A stretch of DNA of 64,000 nt from contig CAJNDS010000456.1 in NCBI GenBank assembly GCA_905221605.1, positions 35,001 to 99,000 of the forward strand. The letters are read 5' to 3'. The notes beneath the pieces were generated by a model. The model did not search any database. It worked only from the letters and a program-made list of their open reading frames with translations, and had not been told where the DNA came from. Each line of letters begins with the position of its first letter. The first letter of the stretch is position 1. This document shows positions 42,576-50,976 of the stretch, piece by piece. The stretch comes from Symbiodinium natans (Eukaryota; Sar; Dinophyceae; Suessiales; Symbiodiniaceae). Position numbers and translations under genes: made by a program.

Positions 42576-44432
42576 ATGACAATGAGCATGCATCGGCAAA
42601 GGCCGAAAAGCTTCAGCATGGTGGAAGGTGCTGGTCGTGTTTGCTGCAAGTATCCAATCCGTTTGGTTCTATGCAAATGGATTTCAAACTATTATGTGGT
42701 CATGTTGTTTTATCTAAACTACTGGCTGTTCACAAATGAGCTCTCTTCACAACAGCACCCCTTGCAGTCTCTTGCATGCACCTGGCAAAGTCAATTTGCA
42801 ACTTGGATCAAGGCTGCCACTGCCTTACATTTTACAGGCACAACCGCACATGGCCCAACCTGCATGGAGGATGAAGAAGCTGAGTCGGAAACCAGCAATC
42901 TGGTCTGGGTAAATAGTTTACTCAGGGCTCTTTGGCCAAATGCGACTGCCGCGCTGGTGACCTTCGCATACAATGACCTTACACCCCGGCTGCAGCAAGG
43001 TCTCCCGCTTCCCTTCAAAAGTGCACACTTTGCAAGGTTCTCACTCGGAGATGGTGTTCCTAGTTTCGGTCCAATTGATGTGATTCGGCGATCTGGCAGT
43101 CACATCTGCATCGAGTTGGAGATGTGTTACTCCAGCGCAGTGGACATTCTATTGGCTGCCGGGTCGCATGGTGTGTCACTGGGGGTGAAGCAGATTCGGT
43201 TCCACGGCAGGCTGTGCATCGAAATGAAGCCAATTATTGACACTTGGCCAATTGTTGGCTCATTTCTCTTTGCGTTTGCAGGCCAACCACAGCTGGAATT
43301 GGAGTTTTCAGGCATTGCAGATGTGCCTTTGCCCGGCTTGCCTGGCTTGGCAAAGAAGGTTCAAGGAATCGTGGATGGGTCGTTGGCCCATGTCGTGCTT
43401 CCGAATTGCAAGTCTGTGCGCCTCACCAGTGATGAGAGGTTCCTGAGTTTGGCCGCTTGCTCGAGCAAGGAACCGATTGGCGTTCTTGAATTGCAAGTCG
43501 CGCGTGGCATCAACTTAGCAGGTGCAAATTGGCGTGCTGCTGGTATGGGGCCGAACGTGCGAAGTTTCACCTCAAACCCATACTGTATTGTGCAAGTGGG
43601 CAACGTCAAGGCACGCACAAGCAGTGTGCGGGCAACAACAAATCCTGATTGGAATGATGATCCCTTCTTCTTTCTTGTGTATCACAACGATCAAGAGGTA
43701 CTGATTGACGTCATGGATGACGACGGAGGTTTTTTGCAGCGCAACTTTGTGGGACTTTTAGGGCGCTTGCGGATCACAGTTCGCGAGCTGCTTTCACGCA
43801 GGTCCCGGCCAAGACGGAATGCAACTGCTTGCCCTAGCTCTTGCCGCTTTGCCCTGGATACTTCGCAGGTTAAGCGGGGGTTGCTCCACGTAGATGACCC
43901 TGTCAACACTGGAGTGCCCTCAGAGCTTGATGTGATTGTTGGATGGCTTGAAATGTCTCCCATGTCTCCCAAAGTCAACATTGAACGAATTGGAGCTTCT
44001 GAGAGACGACCTGAAGGCATCATCTTGTTGGAGCTTCATCACGGAACGGGTTTTCCAGAGGAAAGTCTTACGGAAGCGAGTACCAGATTGGTTTGGGCAT
44101 GCTCTTTGAGCGAGGATGGAGAACGTGAACGTGTCGGCTCCAGTTGCCGGAGCTCTGCAGGAAGGCGTTCTGAAGAGCCCAATTTTCACTTGCCCATACC
44201 GCAATGCCTGTATTCGGCCATAGATCAGCTCACAGCTCGAGGTGTCGAACCTGGAGAGGTCGCGGACATTGTTCAGATTGATCGTGTGCAAGTTGAGCAG
44301 TACCTGTCGGCGAAGTCGCGCTTTTTACAAGATGTCTCCGCTCGGCAGCTGGAGACTGGTGAAGACCAGTGTGTTGAGTTGGCATGGCATGAAACCTTGG
44401 CGTTACTGGCTTTGGGCCAAGAGTGTCATTGA
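42576..44432 (+). CDS. SMP plus C2 domain membrane-contact protein (extended-synaptotagmin/tricalbin-like)
   Basis: A 618-codon frame. ATG 42576 is the first codon after an in-frame TAG at 42570, within TTTAGGCAATG, which also looks like a splice or trans-splice acceptor. A hydrophobic stretch near residues 30-50 (YYVVMLFYLNYWLF) would anchor the protein in the ER. Residues about 105-285 form an SMP lipid-transfer domain, entered by NLVWVNSLLRALWPNATAAL (compare the known WLN..L..LWP entry motif) and ending GSLAHVVLPNCKSVRL. A C2 domain follows at about 300-410 (GVLELQVARGINLAGANW, NPYCIVQVG, TTNPDWNDDPFFF, DVMDDDGG). Some Ca2+-ligand Asp are present but loop 1 lacks the usual pair. About 200 further residues include a possible degenerate second C2. 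Such proteins move lipids at ER-plasma membrane contacts. Intronless here, which is unusual for the family in animals. Confidence 0.82.
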   Translation: MTMSMHRQRPKSFSMVEGAGRVCCKYPIRLVLCKWISNYYVVMLFYLNYWLFTNELSSQQHPLQSLACTWQSQFATWIKAATALHFTGTTAHGPTCMEDEEAESETSNLVWVNSLLRALWPNATAALVTFAYNDLTPRLQQGLPLPFKSAHFARFSLGDGVPSFGPIDVIRRSGSHICIELEMCYSSAVDILLAAGSHGVSLGVKQIRFHGRLCIEMKPIIDTWPIVGSFLFAFAGQPQLELEFSGIADVPLPGLPGLAKKVQGIVDGSLAHVVLPNCKSVRLTSDERFLSLAACSSKEPIGVLELQVARGINLAGANWRAAGMGPNVRSFTSNPYCIVQVGNVKARTSSVRATTNPDWNDDPFFFLVYHNDQEVLIDVMDDDGGFLQRNFVGLLGRLRITVRELLSRRSRPRRNATACPSSCRFALDTSQVKRGLLHVDDPVNTGVPSELDVIVGWLEMSPMSPKVNIERIGASERRPEGIILLELHHGTGFPEESLTEASTRLVWACSLSEDGERERVGSSCRSSAGRRSEEPNFHLPIPQCLYSAIDQLTARGVEPGEVADIVQIDRVQVEQYLSAKSRFLQDVSARQLETGEDQCVELAWHETLALLALGQECH

Positions 44433-47420
44433 GTGTCAGCAGTTGTGCCTTTGATGCTGCCTCTTATATCCTCCTTTCCTTTCCTGTGAGGTTCACAGGC
44501 CGAAGACGGCTCATGTCCATCTCCGCCTTGTTGGTGAAATGGACTATGTCCTTGGAAGCTTGGCCTGCATTGTTCTCTGCGGGTGGATGGCTCGGTGCTT
44601 TCTGTGTTTTCCGTCTTTTCACCTCCGCTGGTTAAAGTTTTTGGTTAAATGCTGGCCTGCCACTTGGTCACTTGATGTCAGCAGTGCTGAGGATAAGGCA
44701 AGGGCTCCGAAAGTGTCATGATATCCTAGGGATGTGAGTTCCCTATAGTTTCCTGCCGAAGATTCGCAGACCTCTGTCTGAAAGTCTGAAATGTCTGATG
44801 CGCACAAAGCGGTCCATGCTGGCATGTTTGGTGTTTGACAAACCTATGGATGGCGCGTATTCAACCTGAATCTGACCCAAGTAATATCAAGTAATCAGAC
44901 TTCAGACTCGGGTGCCGAAACCGTTCGAAGCAAGATGACTCGACGCTCGCGTCTAAGGTGATGCTGGGCCAATCCGAGCTGCTCAGCTGTTTGGCATCCA
45001 GACTCCTTTCTTGTATGGAAAACCTGTTTGAAATCTCAGCGAAGTGTGGATGATTTGTTGTTCGCTTTCGTGTGCCAACGTCTGTTTTGCTTCGCTGGCG
45101 ATTTGCTCTGGCATTGCAGCGTCGCCTTTGTTGCCCGCTTTCGTGATCTTTGGTTGCAGCTCTCGATCTCTCCAGTGGAGAGCTATTATTTGAAACGAAC
45201 ACAAAGTCGAGGTGGATACACAAGCATTCACAGTATATAGATGTGGGCATGCATGCAGGCGCTAAGCCCTTAAAACCAAGATGCATCTGAGACAAAGGCT
45301 TACCCAGGTGCAGAGGCGGCTGACATGGGCCAACGCTGGCCAGTTATCAGAAAATTGCGCGGCGATGGGTGTAAGTTTTGCGAGAGTAACTTATCTAAGA
45401 AGACCGTTTCGCGACGAAGGAAAGATGAACTCTCATGACTGGGGATACAGTTTGTAGCTTCTGAGTTCTGGGCGCTCATCTTGAGACCTGCCACACAGTC
45501 CGGGCCAAGGGGCAAGAGGCGGCATCATGCAGCCACCATGGGTTATTCTTGCTCTAGTGCTTATCTTGCATTCCAGGTCGAAGACGTGCTGACCACAGGC
45601 ACCGCCAGCAGCACAGTATACGGTATACGTTGTCATTTTCACTTTTACTTGCTTGTAGGGACGGCCGTGACGAGAGAGGGCGCTCCAAGCAAGCAGTGGC
45701 AGGTTCTGGGCACTTGCGGACGGTTTGCAAGCTTTCTGCGGCATCTGGTAGCCTTGCCAGTGGCCGTGAGCATGCAGGTCACTGGCTTGGTGTGATCGGG
45801 GGTAGGAGACACCTCTGTTGGATACTCTATTGTCCTCAGTTGCTTCTGCACATTCCTTCACATTTCTGCACCATGTTGTGTGTGTGGAAGCGCTTAAGGC
45901 AAGCTTTCAGCCTGGATGTTTCCAACCTGTACCGCACCGACCACATCCAGGAGTCGCTTCAAATCCGCCTCTTTGCCGAAGATACAGGATTTGTAAAAAG
46001 ACGCTGAAACGAGAGGATTTGCTTATGCTCATGTTTGCTCCATATTCAAATTATATATTTGCTTCATGGTTGTTGATTGGGATGGGAGTGATCCTGCCTT
46101 GTCAAGCATGCCTCGCTGCATTCGCCGCAACAGCAAGTCTTGGGTGCTGTTGTTGGGCCTCGAGCTGCCGCATTGGCACTTTCGGGTCAAATCGAGCCAA
46201 CATCTCTTAAAGCCGGACGTTGATTACTCCACCAGTGGCCAACTATGTAAGAGTATGCAACCGTAAATGCCCGAAGCACCGACCACGTGACGACGTGCAC
46301 CCACATGATCCGCAGCCGAGCCACCAAAGTGTCACCTGTCACCTTTAAAAACAATGCGGTTTCACTACTTGGGAGACTTGGGCTGTGCATGCATCCGACC
46401 CAGAGGCCAGATTTGTTCAAGAGTATGGGAAATGAGGGTTTCCTTTAAACTCAGGCAATTTCGAATCTGGGAAAATTCGGGACTCTTTTGGCAGCCTCCG
46501 AGGCTCAGCAAAGTCTCATTTTTCTTGGAGTGTGACTTCAACAAGAGGAAGGAGAGCCCAGGAGAGCCCAGGAGAGCCCAGGAGAGCCATAGTTTTTAAA
46601 GGCCGAAGTCGGGCCGTAGTGATTGATGGTCAAGATTCTTGCCATCACGACTCGCAGTCGCCGCCAACTGCATTCAAGGGTATCCAAGGGTTGGCAGAAG
46701 TACCTGCGTGCACAGTAGGTGAGCAGCTTGAAAAATCTGTCTGTGCTTTGGTTGAGGTGCGAATGGAAGTCTCGGTACGCTACCAGGCCCTCACGTGGCG
46801 TGCTGAATCTGGCTAACCCGAAACTTTTGGCGAACTCCTGCAGCTGCGCATTCTCGCGTTGGGCCTAACGTGCGTCTCCATGGTATACACAAAGCTCGGA
46901 GAACAACATCCTCCCGAAGAACAAATTCTAAGGAAAAACACAGCCTGACCTTGCAATCCTCGCGACGACGGTTTCTCCTTGATGCGCTTTGTCTTCATAG
47001 CCAATGAGCGAGATGCCTGCATGTTGTGGGCTGGAGATTGGGAACGTGACATCCATGGAACGCAATAATGGTTGGAATGGCTGCGGAACTCTTCGGGACA
47101 TTGGCACGCACCGGATCGTTCGCTGCATTACAAGATAAAAGCGTGATCAGCATAAGCCCGCCTTGAGTGAACGGTTTCGTGCCCGGCATCCTTTGCACAA
47201 AGCCGCTGCCGAAGGCTCCAGCTTGTCAACTCTACGCAGTAGACATACTCGTTGCATGCCCTAAGCAAATGCAAAGAGGTTCGAACAACTTGGTACACGT
47301 ACGTTTGTCCTTCTTTCGCTGGCCTGGAGCCGCAGCCTCGATTTGGGGACTTGCCATGGCACCACAGCAGGCAGTGGGCCGAGCAGGTCGTTCGCTTGCA
47401 CTGGTGTGGGTCTTCCCCAC
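44433..47420. other. No supportable gene; may hold upstream exons of the hydroxylase
   Basis: No exon was recognised on either strand. The prolyl hydroxylase exon beginning at 47423 needs an upstream start, so its signal-anchor exon probably lies in this interval or beyond it. Confidence 0.35.
46551..46590. repeat. Four tandem 10-bp units (GGAGAGCCCA)
   Basis: Three perfect copies of GGAGAGCCCA are followed by GGAGAGCCAT. It is one of several four-copy decamer arrays in the window. Confidence 0.9.
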
Positions 47421-47422
47421 AG

Positions 47423-48022
47423 TGGCGCTCGAGACACCTTATCTTTGGAGCCCACCAATCCTTTCAGAGGAGACTTGCAATCGCCTGATATCACTGGCGC
47501 ACGAGGGGATGAGGCCGTCATTTTCGAAGGAACGGGCGATGGAAACCCTCCATCTCCAAACCACGAGAGCCTTTGGCTTCAATGCTTTTGACTTTGACGG
47601 AAATGGACATCTGGATATGTTGGAGGTTTCTGCGGCTGTACGGTCTTTGCTGAACGCGCCGCTTTTTTCCATCCGGGATGCTGCAGCTTGGATTCGAGGT
47701 AGCACGGGCAAGCCAAATTTGTCACTTGCCTGGCTGGCGGATGAGGATCACCTGGCATTTCTGGCATTCCGCAGCAAAGAGGTATTTTCCCGAATCTTCG
47801 AGCAGAATCCTGAGAAGCTGACGAGGCACTCTTTCCAAACCTCGCTGTCATGGGATGCGGCTGGGTCTCTTGCATCTGAACTGAGCGTCATCGTCGACGA
47901 CCTGGTGGATAAAAGCTTATGGAACCGGTTGCAGCTGGCTGAACCCTTGCAGATCATTCGTTATATGAAAACAGGCCACTATGCACCACACTCAGATGCC
48001 CGGCCTATAACTACCATCAAAG
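47423..48022 (+). CDS. Prolyl 4-hydroxylase-like exon with internal EF-hand
   Basis: After a TTCCCCACAG acceptor (ends 47422) the frame reads LETPYLWSPPILSEETCNRL, the usual entry of P4H-type 2-oxoglutarate/Fe(II) dioxygenases. An EF-hand loop, DFDGNGHLDMLE, follows near 47590-47625 with all ligand positions filled. The catalytic fold then starts: LQIIRYMKTGHYAPHSD with the HxD metal ligands (HSD) at about 47980-48000. The architecture EF-hand before P4H core is known from P4H-TM. The exon ends AAAG at 48022 with a GC donor. Likely role: hydroxylation of proline in a secretory or surface protein, Ca2+-responsive by inference. The upstream exon with the start codon is not identified. Confidence 0.75.
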
Positions 48023-48110
48023 GCATTGTAAGTTTTGCTTAAAGTTAGTGCAATATAGTGCGCAGCTTGGTTGCACCCAACATTCAACGCTTCCATACGC
48101 TTCCCTCCAG
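48023..48110 (+). other. 88-nt GC-AG intron in the hydroxylase gene
   Basis: The border AAAG|GCATTG...CCCTCCAG|CG joins codon phase 1 correctly: ATC AAA G + CG GAG GAC gives I-K-A-E-D, leading into the conserved RRVSFLVYLK strand. Using the nearby GTAAGT (48028) instead would put the next exon out of frame, so the GC donor is preferred. Confidence 0.6.
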
Positions 48111-48193
48111 CGGAGGACAGTGGCTGGCCAGGGCATCGCCGGGTGTCATTTTTGGTGTATCTCAAAGCTCCTAGAAGGGGTGGTGAGACATGC
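48111..48193 (+). CDS. Prolyl 4-hydroxylase core, second exon
   Basis: It reads AEDSGWPGHRRVSFLVYLKA followed by PRRGGETC. The stretch RRVSFLVYLK...GGET matches the conserved R..T.L.YLN....GGET core strands of P4H catalytic domains. The donor is uncertain: a GTGAGA site lies at 48183 but would cut before GGET, so the true site is probably just after it. The distal His and the 2-oxoglutarate-binding Lys/Arg must lie in later exons. Confidence 0.6.
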
Positions 48194-48557
48194 CTACTGC
48201 AGCTTGGGCTGCAAATGGCTCATTGCCCAGCTAACATCAAAATATCTTCGACATTCTTCAGCTCATGCTCAGATTTCGTGCCTGCCGAGGCCAGGCGACT
48301 GGAATTTCAGCTTGCATTTGTGGGGGGCAGGACGGCACGTGAGGCTGCACGTCTATGCGGGTCTCATGGAGTGTGACAAGCCTCCCTGTATCAGGGCGCT
48401 ACAGCAGAGATTGCGCCAAGTTGTTTCAGTCTGCCGCTTCGCAGAAATATGTTCGGACGAGCCGTGGCTCGGAGGGGGGGGCTGCCGAATCAAGTGTGCA
48501 TCTGCGAACGGCAGTGGCATGCAGTGAAAGGATCTGAAAGACATTCTGGAAGTTCAG

Positions 48558-48647
48558 GTTGGTGCTCATTGCTTCAATCCCATCCCCGGGCGCATGCTGG
48601 CCTGGAGAAACGAATGGAAGGAGGCCTCTGAAGAACAACAAGACTAA
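48558..48647 (+). CDS. Possible later hydroxylase exon
   Basis: After a GTTCAG acceptor the frame reads VGAHCFNPIPGRMLAWRNEW then KEASEEQQD and TAA. The PxPGRMLxW pattern resembles the strand P..G..L.F/W that precedes the distal His in P4H-type enzymes. If so, the stop is intronic or the copy is truncated, because the distal H and K are missing. Intervening exons between 48193 and 48557 are unresolved. Confidence 0.35.
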   Translation, partial: VGAHCFNPIPGRMLAWRNEWKEASEEQQD

Positions 48648-48649
48648 GA

Positions 48650-50400
48650 GTATTTTAGTAGAATGTAGTGAGCGAGGAGCAGCTTGATAGTAAAGTCATT
48701 GCTCACAGCACAGTGCACAGAGATGCAGAAAGTATCAGAAAGTCCATACTGCAAAGCGCTTAGAAGGGAAAACAAATTCTTGTCACATGTTTGGACTGAC
48801 AGGATGGTTCCCTGGAAGTGCCTGGCGCTCACGTCGCTTGTCCAGTTCTGGAAGGCTTCTCGGCTCCTTAGCAAACCTTTCCGCATTCCAATCATATTTT
48901 TCATATTGTTCATCCGTCGGTCTTGAGAGTAGAACGGCAGCAAGGTGAAAAGTGGGTAGCAAGTGCATGGGCCAGTCATGCTTGCGCACCAGACATGGTG
49001 TGCTAGAGCCTGACGATGGGCACTAGCTTGACTGCCACATCGAAAAGGCCTGCGCTCGCGCCGTCTGTGCCATGAATTGTCAATGCTGGCCATCCAAACA
49101 CCCGCAAACCAACCTTTCTTGTCCGTCGATCTCAGCCAGGTTTAGGAACCTTCCTCGGCATTCGCATGCTAATTATCGGGCTTTTGTCCTCTCTAAGCTT
49201 GGTTAGCCAGCTCTTCGCGAATGCACATGCATCCTTGTCTAGCATGCCTGATGACATTAGCTGATCAGGTCGTGAGGTCAGTCTTTGGAAGTATTTCCCC
49301 GGTGTGCATAGGCAATTTTTTGAGCGCTCCAACTACTTCCCTGGCAGCCATGGCTTTGGGCCGGGATCCCAGCAGTGTTTTGGTTTGCTTTCCTGGGGGA
49401 TGATACGGCAAAAGACCTTCGACCCTGTATGTGAAAGTGCGGGGCGGGCTGGAAAATACCAAACTCTCCCCAAGAACCACCCTTCATGCCAGTCGAGTGG
49501 CATAGTGGCATTGCGCCTTAAAGCGAAACCAACAGAAACTATTAGGTTTCGCCAGCCTTGAGGACTTTTGGGGTTTACTGTAGAATCGAGTTTTGGGTTG
49601 TGCTACCGACGAAAAAACTTCCTGGCGTTGCCCTCAATCGGCTAAAGCCTAAACCTAGCAGTCCTATGGCTTTCAGCTAAGGAGTGACTCAGCTTCGCAG
49701 CCCCTGCTGGGCCCTCGGACCGCTGAAACCCTTTTGATTCTGTGGTTTGGAAGTTCTGTTTCGCCAGAGAGACAGACCCTGTTTATCTCTGAACCCTTAG
49801 CACTGAGGGAGGACAGCGTAGGACCCATGCTGGAGGGCAGTAATAATTGGAATAGCAAGAATAGCAATCATAGCAATTATCGTATAATCGTAAGACTAGT
49901 GAGAGGAAGGCTGCTGAGGTCCTTCGATTTGTGGGTTTCGGGCTTGGGGGGCTGCAACGTTTCGTACACAAGGCATCCCGGAAGACTACATAAATACATT
50001 ATCGGATCATTATCGGCTGTGCTGCTGTCAGCCCCATCTTGATAAAGCAAGTCTTCAATGAGGTACCTTACTTGGATCATGGGACTTAATAGGTAAGTAG
50101 GGTTATAAGTGCCCTAATTGCAGTTATAACTATGATTACCCTAAGTTACCCTGAAACCACAGTACTTCTCGCTCCTCGGAGAGCCTTCTCGCACTGCAGA
50201 ATCCACGTCAGGCTCTGACCAAGCATTTCCGCACTCTGAAGCTGCCCCGGCCTGGGCACCAATGCTTCTCAGATTCTGCGACTGTAGCACTGGACTGCAG
50301 CTGCGTGGGACGTTTTGCTATGTCTTGCTATTTTAGTGGTGGTCAGGCCCAACACGGCAACGCTGGATGACGTCCGGAAGGCTACATGGTATTGTGATGA
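48650..50400. other. No supportable gene; small hairpin
   Basis: No exon was recognised. GTTATAAGTGC and GCAGTTATAAC (about 50102-50130) form an 11-bp inverted repeat with one mismatch around a 7-nt loop. Confidence 0.35.
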
Positions 50401-50431
50401 TATGTGTGGTGTGCGACGATGTGTTGGCTGA

Positions 50432-50625
50432 CGCACAAAGCACATCCACAGCTGGACCAAAGCGGGCATGTCCATGATAATATCCACCAAGCCTGTGCAG
50501 ATCATGCTGCAGACCAGCTTCCTTTGCATGATGGGTGGGTAGGTCAAGGAGCTTGTGAAGCGGGTGATCTCCGCAAGAGCGCTGAGATACGTGCCCACAT
50601 CGTCCATCGGTCCAAAGACACGGAC
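50432..50625 (-). CDS. Possible minus-strand exon of a membrane protein
   Basis: On the minus strand, after an AATCGCAG acceptor, the frame reads VRVFGPMDDVGTYLSALAEI, TRFTSSLTYPPIMQRKLVCS, MICTGLVDIIMDMPALVQLW and MCF, then a GTGCGT donor. Two moderately hydrophobic segments suggest a membrane protein. A further piece FRTSSSVAVLGLTTTKIA near 50330-50385 follows a ATGTAG acceptor and could be the next exon. It would be divergently arranged with the large secreted-protein gene. No family is recognised. Confidence 0.3.
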
Positions 50626-50959
50626 ACTGCGATTTGCACACGCTCCTACCCAAGCAACAGAGTGTAATTATCAGCTGCACAGCCGTCAGTCTTTCCATGT
50701 CACTTCGAAATGCACTGCGCAAACTACCACGTTGGCCTCGCATCAGAAACACACCTTGGCCAGGCCGATCGGAAGTTGGCTGTGAAGTACCATCCAGTGC
50801 CTGGTCTGCAATGTCTTCTCGCCATGGGAGAAGATCGGTAGCTGTCGGGTGTCGTTTAGAAGCACCTCTCGAGTTGACCACAAAGTCTATCCCAAACTGT
50901 ATGCCCATTTTGGACCAAGGTCCAAGGTTTTCAAGGTGCCAACAAAACCCTGTGGCATC

Positions 50960-50976
50960 GAATTTTTGTCTAGAAG
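50960..50976 (+). promoter_or_regulatory. Acceptor-like site directly before the start codon
   Basis: AATTTTTGTCTAG|AAG precedes ATG 50977. It is a pyrimidine-rich AG suitable as a spliced-leader trans-splice acceptor, leaving only three gene-encoded 5' bases. A very similar arrangement (GATTTAG|GCA ATG) precedes the SMP-C2 gene. Trans-splicing of all nuclear mRNAs is known in dinoflagellates; use of these sites is inferred. Confidence 0.35.
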
